Source of the DNA: AC-32 sp963755635
GTDB taxonomy: Bacteria > Actinomycetota > Thermoleophilia > Gaiellales > Gaiellaceae
Assembly (NCBI GenBank): GCA_963755635.1
Contig: CAVWKS010000019.1
Location: 62,001-126,000, forward strand
Reading direction: 5' to 3'
DNA: 64,000 nt
Made by a program: the position numbers and the translations under genes. Shown here piece after piece: positions 28,250 to 37,188 of this stretch; within the stretch, counting starts at the first letter, position 1; each line of letters opens with the position of its first letter. Below the pieces are notes generated by a model, which did no database searches, was not told where the DNA came from, and worked only from the letters and a program-made list of their open reading frames with translations.

Positions 28250-28608
28250 CGGCGCACGTCGTCGTCGTTCCGCGAGCGCGGGTTGAGGATCGTCCCGAGC
28301 CGCGCCCGCTCACGCGGCCGGTCGTGCGCGCGCGGCCCGGTGATCGGGCGGCGCTGAACGTAGGTGCGGTACGCGACCAGGAGCAGCGTCGAGGCGAGGA
28401 TCGAGCCAAGCAGGATCGCGAAGACACTGCCGGAGTCCTGTTGAGCGCCGAAGAGCGCGGCCGCGATCCCGCCGCCGACGAACGAGCCGACGATCCCGAG
28501 CAGGATCGTCATCGGCACGGTCATCGGATCCGGGCCCGGGACCGCAAAGCGGGCCAGCCCTCCGATGATGAAGCCGGAGACCACCACCTGGATGATCGCG
28601 CCGATCAC
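28246..28608 (-). CDS. GlsB/YeaQ/YmgE family membrane protein
   Basis: 120-residue protein with three short helices: IGAIIQVVVSGFIIGGLARF, VPGPDPMTVPMTILLGIVGS with FVGGGIAAALFG, and FAILLGSILASTLLLVAYRT, then a basic, disordered tail. Helix pattern and the G-rich second helix match transglycosylase-associated (stress response) proteins of unknown function. GTG 28606-28608 overlaps the uvrB stop. Confidence 0.85.
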   Translation of the reverse strand: MIGAIIQVVVSGFIIGGLARFAVPGPDPMTVPMTILLGIVGSFVGGGIAAALFGAQQDSGSVFAILLGSILASTLLLVAYRTYVQRRPITGPRAHDRPRERARLGTILNPRSRNDDDVRR

Positions 28609-30611
28609 CGCGCGACCTCGGCCGCAGCCAGTAGCTCGCGCCGGAGATCCTTGATCTCGTCGCGGAGCTTGGCCGCGTACTCGAAGCGGAGCTCCTCGGC
28701 GGCGGCGAACATCTCCTCCTCGAGCTGGATGACGAGCTTCTCGAGCTCGGCCGGCGCCATCCCCTCGACCTCGCGCTTCCCCCGCCGGCGGCGGCCCGGC
28801 ACCGTCGGCGACTCGAGCGCCAGGAACTCCGCGATGTCGGAGACGCCCTTGACGATCGACTCCGGCGTGATCCCGTGCTCCTCGTTGTACGCGAGCTGCT
28901 TCGCGCGCCGGCGGTCGGTCTCGTCGAGCGCGAACTTGATCGCCTCCGTGTGCTTGTCGGCATACATCAGGACCTTGCCGTTGACGTTCCTCGCCGCCCG
29001 GCCGATCGTCTGGATCAGCGCGGTCTGGCCGCGCAGGAAGCCCTCCTTGTCGGCGTCGAGGATCGCGACCAGCGAGACCTCCGGCAGGTCGAGCCCCTCG
29101 CGCAGCAGGTTCACGCCGACGAGCACGTCGTACTCGCCGAGCCTGAGCTCGCGGATGATCTGGATCCGCTCGAGCGTGTCGATCTCCGAGTGGAGGTAGC
29201 GCGCCTTGACGCCCGACTCGAGCAGGTAATCGGTCAGGTCCTCGGCCATCTTCTTCGTCAGCGTCGTGACGAGCACCCGCTCGCCGGCCTCCTCGCGGCG
29301 GCGCACCTCGTTGAGCAGGTCGTCGATCTGGTTCTTCGTCGCGCGCAGCTCGACCTCGGGGTCGACGATCCCGGTCGGGCGGATCAGCTGCTCGGCGATC
29401 CTCGTCGAATGGCGCAGCTCGTACGCCCCCGGCGTCGCGGAGACGAACACGAGCTGGTTCACCTTGCCCAGGAACTCGTCGAAGCGGAGCGGCCGGTTGT
29501 CGAGCGCCGACGGGAGTCGGAAGCCGTAGTCGACGAGCGTCTGCTTGCGCGAGCGGTCGCCCTCGTACATGCCGCCGAGCTGCGGGACGGTCTGGTGCGA
29601 CTCGTCCACGAAGACGACGAAGTCGCTCGGGAAGTAGTCGAGCAGCGTGAACGGGTGCGTCCCGGGCGCGCGGCCTTCGAGGATCCGCGAGTAGTTCTCG
29701 ATCCCGTTGCAGAAGCCGAGCTCCTGCAGCATCTCGAGGTCGTACTCGGTGCGCTGGCGCAGTCGGTGCGCCTCCAGCATCTTGTTCTCGCCCTCGAGCT
29801 CCTTGAGCCGCTCCTCGAGCTCGTGCCGGATGTCGCCGACCGCGCGCTCGACCGTCGGCTTCGAGGTGACGTACTCCGTCGCCGGCCAGATCGCGATGTT
29901 GTCGAGCTTCGCGTGGATCTCGCCCGTCAGCGGGTCGAAGTGCGTGATCTGCTCGACCTCGTCACCGAAGAACGAGATCCGGTACGCGGTCTCCTGGTTC
30001 GCGGGCTGCACCTCGACGACGTCGCCCTTGACCCGGAAGCGGCCGCGGCCGAGCACCGCGTCGTTGCGGACGTACTGCGAGTCGATCAGCTTGCGCAGCA
30101 TCAGGTCGCGGTCGTGCTCGCTGCCGACCTCGAGGATGATCACGCGGTCGCGCCACTCCTCCGGTGAGCCGAGGCCGTAGATGCACGAGACCGACGCGAC
30201 CACGATCACGTCACGGCGGGTGAAGAGCGCGGACGTCGCGGCGAGCCGGAGCCGCGCGATGTCGTCGTTCTGCGAGGAGTCCTTCTCGATGTAGAGGTCG
30301 GCCTGCGGGACGTACGCCTCCGGCTGGTAGTAGTCGTAGTAGGAGACGAAGTACTCGACCGCGTTGTGCGGGAAGAACTCGCGCAGCTCGTTGCAGAGCT
30401 GGGCCGCGAGCGTCTTGTTGTGTGCGATCAGGAGTGTCGGCTTCTGCACCTGCTCGACGATCCAGGCCATCGTCGCGGTCTTGCCGGTTCCGGTGGCGCC
30501 GAGCAGCGTCTGATAGCGCTCTCCTTCGCGCAACCCGGCCGAGAGCTCGGCGATCGCGCTGGGCTGGTCGCCGGTCGGCCGATAGGCGTCAGAGGTTTTG
30601 AACTCCGGCAT
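28605..30611 (-). CDS. uvrB: Excinuclease ABC subunit B
   Basis: Helicase-like damage verification subunit of nucleotide excision repair, 668 aa, intact. Walker A TLLGATGTGKTATMAWIVEQ, beta-hairpin YYDYYQPEAYVPQADLYIEK, SVSCIYGLGSPEEW, DEAD-like FVVFVDESHQTVPQLGGMY, helicase motifs LVFVSATPG, VLVTTLTKKMAEDLTDYL, GVNLLREGLDLPEVSLVAIL, TIGRAARNVNGKVLMY, and a C-terminal UVR domain KLVIQLEEEMFAAAEELRFE. ATG 30609-30611 gives MPEFKTSDAYRPTGDQP. Only 18 nt separate it from the divergent DUF1360 gene, so its promoter must overlap that start region. Confidence 0.95.
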   Translation of the reverse strand: MPEFKTSDAYRPTGDQPSAIAELSAGLREGERYQTLLGATGTGKTATMAWIVEQVQKPTLLIAHNKTLAAQLCNELREFFPHNAVEYFVSYYDYYQPEAYVPQADLYIEKDSSQNDDIARLRLAATSALFTRRDVIVVASVSCIYGLGSPEEWRDRVIILEVGSEHDRDLMLRKLIDSQYVRNDAVLGRGRFRVKGDVVEVQPANQETAYRISFFGDEVEQITHFDPLTGEIHAKLDNIAIWPATEYVTSKPTVERAVGDIRHELEERLKELEGENKMLEAHRLRQRTEYDLEMLQELGFCNGIENYSRILEGRAPGTHPFTLLDYFPSDFVVFVDESHQTVPQLGGMYEGDRSRKQTLVDYGFRLPSALDNRPLRFDEFLGKVNQLVFVSATPGAYELRHSTRIAEQLIRPTGIVDPEVELRATKNQIDDLLNEVRRREEAGERVLVTTLTKKMAEDLTDYLLESGVKARYLHSEIDTLERIQIIRELRLGEYDVLVGVNLLREGLDLPEVSLVAILDADKEGFLRGQTALIQTIGRAARNVNGKVLMYADKHTEAIKFALDETDRRRAKQLAYNEEHGITPESIVKGVSDIAEFLALESPTVPGRRRRGKREVEGMAPAELEKLVIQLEEEMFAAAEELRFEYAAKLRDEIKDLRRELLAAAEVAR

Positions 30612-30629
30612 GAGGCCAAGGGTACCCAT

Positions 30630-31089
30630 GTGGAAACGCGAGTCGAGACGCCCCCGCACGGCGCGTACGCCGGGATCGTGGCCGCGTTCGCCGGCGGCCT
30701 CGCCGGTGCAGGCGCGCTCGCCCGGCTGCTCGACCGCAACCCCGCGTGCCAGACGCCGCTCGACCTGACCGTGCTCGCGCATGGCGTCGTTCAAGGCCTC
30801 GCGGACGCTCGCCCGGGACGAGGTGACGAGCTTCCTGCGGCAGCCGTTCGTCCGCGGCGAGGCGCACTCCGGGGACGAAGAGCCGGTCGAGGGCGGTGTC
30901 CACCAGGCGATCGGCGAGCTCGTCACCTGCTCACGCTGTGTGGGCACCTGGGCGGCGGCGGGCCTCGCGACGACGCAGATCGTCGCGCCGCGCTTCGGCC
31001 GCCTGCTCACGTGGTCGCTGGCGGCGGCCGGCGCGAACGACTTCCTGCAGGCCGCGTTCGTCGCCGCTACGTCGAAGGCGAACGGCTAG
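30630..31089 (+). CDS. DUF1360 domain protein
   Basis: ~152-residue membrane-associated protein. GTG 30630 gives VETRVETPPHGAYAGIVAAF, helix AGGLAGAGALARLL, then PLDLTVLA; a single extra base near 30783 shifts the frame, after which MASFKASRTLARDEVTSFLR, QPFVRGEAH, AIGELVTCSRCVGTWAAAGL (the DUF1360 CxxC motif) and RLLTWSLAAAGANDFLQAA follow. Total span is 3n+1. DUF1360 proteins resemble a spore-coat/phage-associated family of unknown function. Its end overlaps the convergent MFS gene by 23 nt. Confidence 0.75.
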
Positions 31090-32293
31090 GCGCCATCTGC
31101 AGCGCAGAGCCCGGGCGCAACGCCATCACCGCGAAGGGCAGCGCCGCGAGCAGCTGTCCGGCTGCGATCAGCAGGAAGACCTTGTGCGGGCCGATCGCCT
31201 GCAGCAGTGGCCCTCCGAGGAACAGGCCGACCGGGCCGGCGAGCAGCGCGAACGTGAGCACGGCCGTCATCACCTTCGCACGCAGCGCCTCCGGCGTCCG
31301 CATCGTGATCACGCCGATCAGCGGCGCATTCACCAGCGGGCCGAAGAGCGACGAGACGAACAGGACGGCGACCACGCCCCACACGGGCAGGTGGAGAGCC
31401 AGCAGCGGAATCGGCAGCGCGAGGCCGACGAGCGCGCACGCGCCCAGGCGAATCGGCTCGAACCTCGGGACGATCTTCACCGCGATGATGCTTCCGACCA
31501 CCGCGCCTGCGCCGAATGCGGCAAAGAAGACGCCGGCGACGCGGGAGCTGCCGCCGAACTCCTCGAAGGCCAGCACCGGCAGCGAGATTGCGAGCAGCTG
31601 CGCGAGCGCGTTCAGGACGAGCGCGGTCGGCAGCAAGCGGCGCATCAGCGGGTCGCGGCGCAGGAACCGGACTCCGGCCAGTACGCCACGACTTTCATCC
31701 GAGACCGGCAGAGGCGGCCGCCAGGGCACGAACAGCGCCAGCGTCAGGAACGAGAAGAGGAACGTCGCCGCGTCGAGGTAGAGCATGTTCGGCGCGCCGA
31801 GGATCGGGATCAGGACGCCGGCCGTCGCGGGGCCGAGCAGCGCCGTCGTCCGCTGCGCGCCCTCCACGAACGCGTTCGCCTGCGCGACGGTGCGCTCGTC
31901 GTCGCCGACAAGCTCCGGCAGGATCAACCGCTGCGCCGAGAAGTGCGGCGCGAGGAAGACGCCGATCACGAAGACGATCCCCAGCAGCACCGGAAACGAG
32001 AGGAGCCCGGCCGAGTGCAACAGGGGGATCGACACCATCAGCGGCACGCGGGCCGCGTCGGCGACCATCATCGTCCGTCGAGCGCCGAGCCTGGCGACGA
32101 CCGCCCCGCTCGGGATGCCGAGGATTGCCGTGGGCAGAAGCTCGACGCCGAGGACGACGCCCATCTTCGTAGCCGAATGCGTGGTGACGAGGACGAACCA
32201 CGGCAGCGCGAGGTAGGTCATCTGCGAGCCGAGCGCCGAGACAACCTCCGCGACGAGCAGTGGGCCGAGGCCTGGGCGCCGGAGGAGGTTCAC
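31067..32293 (-). CDS. MFS transporter (third of the operon)
   Basis: 408-residue major facilitator, 12 helices, of the MFS_3/enterobactin-exporter-like group. Starts VNLLRRPGLGPLLVAEVVSA, motif-like GSQMTYLALPWFVLVTTHSA, PSGAVVARLGARRTMMVADA (MFS motif A equivalent), FVEGAQRTTALLGPATAGVL and C-terminal bundle GVFFAAFGAGAVVGSIIAVK. About half identical in pattern to the next gene upstream (same GSQMT..ALPWFVLVTT and GARRTM segments), so the two are paralogues. GTG 32291-32293 overlaps the upstream stop. Substrate unknown. Confidence 0.85.
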   Translation of the reverse strand: MNLLRRPGLGPLLVAEVVSALGSQMTYLALPWFVLVTTHSATKMGVVLGVELLPTAILGIPSGAVVARLGARRTMMVADAARVPLMVSIPLLHSAGLLSFPVLLGIVFVIGVFLAPHFSAQRLILPELVGDDERTVAQANAFVEGAQRTTALLGPATAGVLIPILGAPNMLYLDAATFLFSFLTLALFVPWRPPLPVSDESRGVLAGVRFLRRDPLMRRLLPTALVLNALAQLLAISLPVLAFEEFGGSSRVAGVFFAAFGAGAVVGSIIAVKIVPRFEPIRLGACALVGLALPIPLLALHLPVWGVVAVLFVSSLFGPLVNAPLIGVITMRTPEALRAKVMTAVLTFALLAGPVGLFLGGPLLQAIGPHKVFLLIAAGQLLAALPFAVMALRPGSALQMAPSRSPST

Positions 32294-33537
32294 GCGGCGG
32301 CCTCGAGCGGCTCGAGCTCCCGTCGGCGCCCGAGCTCCCGCACGGATGCGGTCGCGACGATGGCCATCGTCACAGTCTGCACCGCTGCGAAGCCGATGAG
32401 AACAGGCTTCGTCCCGAAGGCGTCGAGCACCGGCCCGGCGACGAACAGCCCGAGCGGGTTGACGACCGCCCAGCCGACCATCGTCGTCGTCAGGACAGTC
32501 GGACGCAGCTGCGGTGGGATGCGGAGCGTCGAGACCGTGTGCAGGCTCGGGTTGACGAGCCCGTTCGCGATCCCGGAGAGGAGGATCGCGGCCGAGTAGC
32601 CCGCCGGCGGCAGGTCGAGCCAGAGCAGCCAGAGCGGCAAGGCCTGGAACATGACGAAGGTGGCGGCGATCGCGAGGCCGTCGAAGCGGCGCGCGAGGTA
32701 GCGGAAGGCGACCGCGTTCCCGATCAGCGCTCCAACGCCGAACGACGCGATCAGCCAGCCGGCGATCAACGGGTGGTGGCCGAAGCGCGTCAGGACGAGC
32801 ACCGGCACGGAGATGAAGAAGGCGGTCCAGGCGGCGTCGCCGAGCGCGAAAGCCGGCCACCAGACGCGGAGCAGCGGGTCGCGGGCGAGGAAGCGGACGC
32901 CCGCGCGAATGCTGCGGTGCTCGGGCTCCTGGGCGACGGGCGGCCTCGCCGGCACGAAGACCGTGACGAGGACGACGGCGACGAGGTAGCTCGCCGCGTC
33001 GATCAGCAGCACCGAGGTAGCGCCGACCACGCCGATCAGCAACCCACCGAGCGCCGGGCCGATCAGCATGGTCGCGCGGGTCGCCCCCTGGAAGAGCGCG
33101 TTCGCCTCGGTGATCCGCTCCTCGTCCTCGCCGAGCAACTCCGGGACGATCACCTTCTGCGCCGCGAAGTAGGGCGCGCTGGCGCCGCCGAGCGCGAACG
33201 CGACCACGAGCAAGATCCCAAAGGAGAGCCCGCCGGTCCAGTGGAGCAGCGGGATCACGAGCATCAGCGGAGCCCGGACCGCGTCGCAGAAAATCATCGT
33301 CCGGCGCGCGCCGAGGCGGCCGAGCACACGGCCGCCCGGAAGGCCGAGCAGCGCCAGCCCGATCACCTCGGCGGCGGCCACGAAGGTCGTCTTCGTCGCC
33401 GAGCCGGTCGTGACGAGCACGAACCAGGGCAGCGCGAGCCAGGTCATCTGCGAGCCGGTCGTCGAGACGACCTCGGCGGCGAGCAGCGCGACGACCGAAC
33501 GGTCGCGCAGCAGCGAGTCGGGGCCGCGGCGGATCAT
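32290..33537 (-). CDS. MFS transporter (second of the operon)
   Basis: 415-residue MFS exporter-like protein. MIRRGPDSLLRDRSVVALLA, GSQMTWLALPWFVLVTTGSA, GRVLGRLGARRTMIFCDAVR, FQGATRATMLIGPALGGLLI, VRFLARDPLLRVWWPAFALG, and a second bundle to ELGRRRELEPLEAAA. Paralogue of the downstream MFS. ATG 33535-33537 overlaps the serine-hydrolase stop (ATGA) and its own stop overlaps the next GTG. Confidence 0.85.
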   Translation of the reverse strand: MIRRGPDSLLRDRSVVALLAAEVVSTTGSQMTWLALPWFVLVTTGSATKTTFVAAAEVIGLALLGLPGGRVLGRLGARRTMIFCDAVRAPLMLVIPLLHWTGGLSFGILLVVAFALGGASAPYFAAQKVIVPELLGEDEERITEANALFQGATRATMLIGPALGGLLIGVVGATSVLLIDAASYLVAVVLVTVFVPARPPVAQEPEHRSIRAGVRFLARDPLLRVWWPAFALGDAAWTAFFISVPVLVLTRFGHHPLIAGWLIASFGVGALIGNAVAFRYLARRFDGLAIAATFVMFQALPLWLLWLDLPPAGYSAAILLSGIANGLVNPSLHTVSTLRIPPQLRPTVLTTTMVGWAVVNPLGLFVAGPVLDAFGTKPVLIGFAAVQTVTMAIVATASVRELGRRRELEPLEAAA

Positions 33538-34487
33538 TCGGCGGCGCAGGCCTCGGCGATCGCCCGCAGCACGATCTCCCATCCCCCGTGCGCGTTCGTC
33601 ATGGCGACCGCACCCGAGCCGTCGGAAGCCGAGAAGTCGATCACCGCGGTGTACCCCGCGTTGCTTCCCAGGTGGCCGAAGCGGGTCGTGACGCCGTCGA
33701 CCGCGAGAAAGAGCCCGAGACCCATGTGATCCGGGGGAACCACGCCGAAAGCGCGGATCACCTCCCACTCCTCCCGCGGCGGCAGCTCGACATGCGGGAG
33801 GAGCATCAACGCCGCCGTCTCCCGCGCGACCGGGCTCGGACGGCCCGCGACCGCCCGCTGGAGGGCGAGGCCGAACAGCGCCAGGTCGCGCGGTGTCGTC
33901 CAGAGGCCGGCCACGGCAGCCTCGGGGTACACGTTCCAGTCGCCCGTGACGCGCGGCTGAAACGCTTCGGGAAGCGGTTGCTCGAACGTGCTGTCGCGCA
34001 GCTCGAGCGGCTCGAGCACCAGCTCGGAGGCCGCGTTCGCGAAGGGGACGCCGGTCGCGTCCGCGACGAGCGCCTGCACGATGACGTAGCCGCCACCGGA
34101 GTACCTGTGCACGCCTCGGGCATCCGGGTCGATCGTCACCGGCTCGGTGTTCGCGGGACCGCGACCGTCGAGCACCTCGACGGTCGACGGCAGCGCGGCG
34201 CCGCGCGCATATCCGGGAAAGAACTCGACCGTCGCGCCGGCGGTGTGGCTCAGCAGCTGGCGGAGCGTCACGGGCTCCTCCGCCTGGACCCGCCACGACG
34301 TCAGCGCGTCGTTGACATCCGCGTCGAGCGAGAGGACGCCCTGCTCCACCAGCCGCAGCGCGACGAGTGCAGCCACGGCCTTGGAGATCGACCCGGCCTG
34401 CAGCAGCGCCTCCGGCTGGAGCCCCTCGTGCTCGACGCTCGCGACCTCGAAGCCCTCGACGACGGCGACGGCGAGTCCGGGGCTCAC
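33534..34487 (-). CDS. Serine hydrolase, beta-lactamase class C/esterase family
   Basis: 317-residue penicillin-binding-fold hydrolase without an evident signal peptide, so likely cytoplasmic. Nucleophile motif SxxK in LLQAGSISKAVAALVALRLV, second motif YSG in GVHRYSGGGYVIVQALVADA, RQLLSHTAGATVEFFPGYAR, and near the end GHLGSNAGYTAVIDFSASDG (HxG third motif). Such proteins act as esterases, peptidases or lactamases. GTG 34485-34487 starts on the stop of the upstream MFS gene; a hydrolase sandwiched between exporters suggests modification of an exported small molecule, which is inference. Confidence 0.85.
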   Translation of the reverse strand: MSPGLAVAVVEGFEVASVEHEGLQPEALLQAGSISKAVAALVALRLVEQGVLSLDADVNDALTSWRVQAEEPVTLRQLLSHTAGATVEFFPGYARGAALPSTVEVLDGRGPANTEPVTIDPDARGVHRYSGGGYVIVQALVADATGVPFANAASELVLEPLELRDSTFEQPLPEAFQPRVTGDWNVYPEAAVAGLWTTPRDLALFGLALQRAVAGRPSPVARETAALMLLPHVELPPREEWEVIRAFGVVPPDHMGLGLFLAVDGVTTRFGHLGSNAGYTAVIDFSASDGSGAVAMTNAHGGWEIVLRAIAEACAAE

Positions 34488-35761
34488 GCGTCGGCCTCCG
34501 GGAGCTCGCGGAGATGCATCAACGGCGACGGGAGCAGCCAGAGCACACCGGCGATCGCTCCGATGCACCCGATCCAGAGGGTCGCCCGCAGGCCGATCCA
34601 CGCTCCGAGCAGGCCGCCCACGAGCGCACCGAGCGGACGCACTCCGTAGTTGACGACCATGTATGCGCCGGCGACGCGGGCGCGCAGCCGGTCAGGGATC
34701 ACGGCCGCCTTGATCGCGTTGATGTTGATGTCGAGCACCATCACGCCGAACCCGGAGCCGAACTCGGCCAGGAAGAGGCAGCCGACGACGAGCCAGCGCG
34801 GGCCGCCGGCGAGCGGGACGAGCACGAGCGGCACGGGAAAGAGCAGGCAGCCGAGCACGAAGGCCGGCCCGACGCCCATCCGGCGGCCGATGCGGCCGGC
34901 GAAAACGGCGCCGATCAGGCCGCCGATCGCGCCGGCGCCGAGGACGATCCCGAGCGTCGCCGGGCGAACACCCAGCTCCCGCGTCGCGTAGAGGATGAAC
35001 AGCGCCCAGAAGACGAAGTTGAAGAAGTTGATCGTCGCCGTCGCGAGCAGCGAGGAGCGGACGATCGCCGAGCCGCGGATGTAGCGGATCCCGGAGCGGA
35101 GGTGCCCGTGCGCGGCCGGCTCGGTCGGCGGCTCCTCGGGCGAGATCGAGCTCAGCGTCAGCGCCGACACGATGAACGAAACGGAGTCCGCGATCAGCGC
35201 TCCCGGCGCCGAGAACGCCTGGACAAGCGCCCCGCCGAAGCTCGTGCCGGCCATGAACGAGAAGGCGCGGCTGCCGTGCAGGAGCGAGCCCGCCTCGACG
35301 TAGCGCTCGCGCGGCACCAGCGAGACGAACAGCGTCGAGTACGAGACGTTGAACAGCACGCTCAGCGTCCCGACGAAGAAGGCGACGATGTAGAGCTGCG
35401 TCAGCGTCAGCGCGCCGAGCCAGTAGGCGACCGGAATCGTCGCGAGCAGCGCGGCCCGCCCGATCGCCGTCGCGATCATCGTCGCGCGCCTGCCGCCGCG
35501 GCGGTCGACCCAGGCGCCGGCGTGCAGCGAGAAGAGCAGGTTCGGCGCGAGGCCGGCCGCGCCGAGGAAACCCATCTGCGCGGCGCTCGCGTGCAGCTCG
35601 AGCACGCCGACGAGCGGGAGCGCGATCAGCGTAATCTGGTCGCCGACGACCGAGACGGTCTCCCCCGCCCAGAACCGGCGGAAGTCGCGCTCCTGCAGTA
35701 CGGAGGGAAGCCGAAGCCGCCGCGCGCGAGGAGCGGCGAGGGTGGAGCCCATCGACTTCAC
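34484..35761 (-). CDS. MFS transporter (first of the operon)
   Basis: 425-residue MFS_3-type transporter. LPSVLQERDFRRFWAGETVS, VVGDQITLIALPLVGVLELH, GAWVDRRGGRRATMIATAIG (motif A), PRERYVEAGSLLHGSRAFSF, GGALVQAFSAPGALIADSVS, loop HLRSGIRYIRGSAIVRSSLL and GVRPLGALVGGLLGAWIGLR. More distant from the two downstream MFS proteins. GTG 35759-35761 overlaps the DUF4097 stop; ATG 35750-35752 is an alternative. Confidence 0.85.
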   Translation of the reverse strand: MKSMGSTLAAPRARRLRLPSVLQERDFRRFWAGETVSVVGDQITLIALPLVGVLELHASAAQMGFLGAAGLAPNLLFSLHAGAWVDRRGGRRATMIATAIGRAALLATIPVAYWLGALTLTQLYIVAFFVGTLSVLFNVSYSTLFVSLVPRERYVEAGSLLHGSRAFSFMAGTSFGGALVQAFSAPGALIADSVSFIVSALTLSSISPEEPPTEPAAHGHLRSGIRYIRGSAIVRSSLLATATINFFNFVFWALFILYATRELGVRPATLGIVLGAGAIGGLIGAVFAGRIGRRMGVGPAFVLGCLLFPVPLVLVPLAGGPRWLVVGCLFLAEFGSGFGVMVLDININAIKAAVIPDRLRARVAGAYMVVNYGVRPLGALVGGLLGAWIGLRATLWIGCIGAIAGVLWLLPSPLMHLRELPEADA

Positions 35762-36624
35762 GCCCGGGCGACTCGGATGTCGCCGGACATCGTGTTCGCG
35801 CGCAGCTCGACGTGTGGGGCGTCGCCCTCGGGCGGCGCATCGCTGACGGGCAGCTCGGAGCGGACGTCGCCGCTCCGCGAGCGCGCGTCGACGAAGAGCG
35901 TCGAGCCTTCGCGGATCCCGATTTGCAGGTCGCCCGAGGCGGACTTGAGCGTCACGCGCCCCTTGACGGCGCTGCCGACCACCTGGTCGCCGGACGCCGT
36001 GTTGACGGTGACCGACGAGCCGGCCTCCTCCACCTGGACGTCACCCGAGGCGGTGTTCACCTCGACCTCTCCGCCGACGGAGCGCACGACGACGTCGCCC
36101 GAGGCGGAGTTGAGCTTCGCGTCGCCCGCGACCGAGCCGATTTGCTGGTCGCCCGACGCCGTGTTGATCCGGGCGTCTCCGCCGACGGACTCGAGCGAGA
36201 CGTCGCCGCTGGCCGCGTTGACGCGGGCCTCGCCGTCGAGCTGCTCGAACTCGACCTCGCCCGAGCCCGTCTCGACGTCGAGCGAACCGAAGCGGCCGCG
36301 TCCCTCGATGTCCGCGGAGCCGCTCTTCGACTCGACGCTGGTCCCGTCGGGGCAGCGGATCTCGACCCGCACGTCGGCGCCGCGCGAGAAGCCGAAGCCG
36401 CGGCCGCGGTCACGCACGTCGACGACGACCTCGTACTCCCCGCCGCGCTCGCGCAGCTCGATGCGGGCGTTCCCGATCGCCTCCTGGGTGGCGTCGTTGT
36501 CGCGGAGCGGCTCGAGGGTGACGATCGTCTGCCCCTCCTCGCCGCTGTCGAGCCGGATCTCGCCCGAGCCGATCCGGATCTCGGTCTTGACCTTGCCGGG
36601 TGTCTGGAATGTCTCGGTCCTCAT
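35758..36624 (-). CDS. DUF4097 beta-repeat protein
   Basis: 288-residue soluble protein with a beta-solenoid of about six 18-residue repeats (res ~145-260) of the form A..NTASGD....SVGG: ARVNAASGDVSLESVGG, ARINTASGDQQIGSVAG, KLNSASGDVVVRSVGG, VEVNTASGDVQVEEAGS, VTVNTASGDQVVGS, TLKSASGDLQIG. N-terminus MRTETFQTPGKVKTEIRIGS. DUF4097 proteins are adhesin-like and of unknown function; here it lacks a signal peptide or helix. ATG 36622-36624 overlaps the micropeptide stop (ATGA). An RHH protein two genes upstream accompanies DUF4097 in other actinobacteria, from memory. Confidence 0.85.
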   Translation of the reverse strand: MRTETFQTPGKVKTEIRIGSGEIRLDSGEEGQTIVTLEPLRDNDATQEAIGNARIELRERGGEYEVVVDVRDRGRGFGFSRGADVRVEIRCPDGTSVESKSGSADIEGRGRFGSLDVETGSGEVEFEQLDGEARVNAASGDVSLESVGGDARINTASGDQQIGSVAGDAKLNSASGDVVVRSVGGEVEVNTASGDVQVEEAGSSVTVNTASGDQVVGSAVKGRVTLKSASGDLQIGIREGSTLFVDARSRSGDVRSELPVSDAPPEGDAPHVELRANTMSGDIRVARA

Positions 36625-36719
36625 CGCCGACGGCTCCCCGACGGCCGGACCGGTGGCCGCTGCGGGCGGCGGTCGACGCGCACTTCGACGTGACCGAATG
36701 GGATCGGATAGAAGCTCAC
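36621..36719 (-). CDS. 32-residue micropeptide with PFGHVEVR motif
   Basis: VSFYPIPFGHVEVRVDRRPQ then RPPVRPSGSRRR. GTG 36717-36719 has a strong GAGAGGAGGAG ribosome site directly upstream, and the stop overlaps the DUF4097 ATG (ATGA). The eight residues PFGHVEVR also occur in the neighbouring RHH protein (res ~59-66), with four codons differing only at third positions, which argues that this is translated and conserved. Positively charged, proline-rich tail. Too small for routine gene calling; function unknown. Confidence 0.6.
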   Translation of the reverse strand: MSFYPIPFGHVEVRVDRRPQRPPVRPSGSRRR

Positions 36720-36732
36720 GGTGCTCCTCCTC

Positions 36733-37188
36733 TCAGCTCCGGGCATAGCCCGTGAGCCGGTTGCTTGATTGCACGACCTGCCCGGAGGTCGTCGAGCGCG
36801 AGAGCGCCCGGACGATCCAGGTGTTGGCGGAGACGCCTTCCTTGGCGGCGGCATCCTCCACCGCGGTCTTGACCGCCTCCGGCAGGCGGAGGCTGATGCG
36901 GGCCGTGTAGCCCTCCTCCGCCCCGGCGACTGGGCCGCTCTCGGCTTCCTCGCCGACGAAGACGAACTCGGGGTCCTGGCCCGTGAGGCGAACCTCGACG
37001 TGGCCGAACGGAAGCTTCTCGTTCAGCTCGAGCGCGGCTTCCGAGAGCGCGTCGAGCAGGCGCAGGCCGAGCGAGCCCTGGAGCGTGATCACGAGCTGTC
37101 CGGCGGCGTTCGCCGTGTTCTCGTCGCCCAGCTCCGCTACCGCGGAGAGGTCGGCCTTGAGCGCATCGATGAATCTCTGTAGCTGCAT
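36733..37188 (-). CDS. RHH-domain protein (HicB-antitoxin-like), probable operon regulator
   Basis: 151 residues. N-terminal helical domain MQLQRFIDALKADLSAVAEL, GQLVITLQGSLGLRLLDALS, EAALELNEKLPFGHVEVRLT with GQDPEFVFVG, an acidic linker, then an Arc/MetJ-type ribbon-helix-helix ARISLRLPEAVKTAVEDAAA, KEGVSANTWIVRALSRS (res ~95-135). No toxin gene adjoins. It is first in the operon with the micropeptide, DUF4097, three MFS genes and a hydrolase. Tandem TGATGTCAT repeats lie across its promoter, so it probably represses its own transcription. ATG 37186-37188 with no ribosome site and a TSS expected almost at the ATG. Confidence 0.8.
   Translation of the reverse strand: MQLQRFIDALKADLSAVAELGDENTANAAGQLVITLQGSLGLRLLDALSEAALELNEKLPFGHVEVRLTGQDPEFVFVGEEAESGPVAGAEEGYTARISLRLPEAVKTAVEDAAAKEGVSANTWIVRALSRSTTSGQVVQSSNRLTGYARS

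Noticed and set aside
33534..34601. Longer serine-hydrolase start at 34601 with ~38 extra residues
   Set aside because: The extra residues mirror the upstream MFS C-terminus; GTG at 34485-34487 overlaps the MFS stop like every other junction of this operon.
34367..36748. Very long open frame on the plus strand (about 790 codons) opposite the MFS/DUF4097 genes
   Set aside because: Arg/Ala/Glu-rich mirror of GC-rich codons; the minus strand has clear MFS, hydrolase and DUF4097 motifs over the same DNA.
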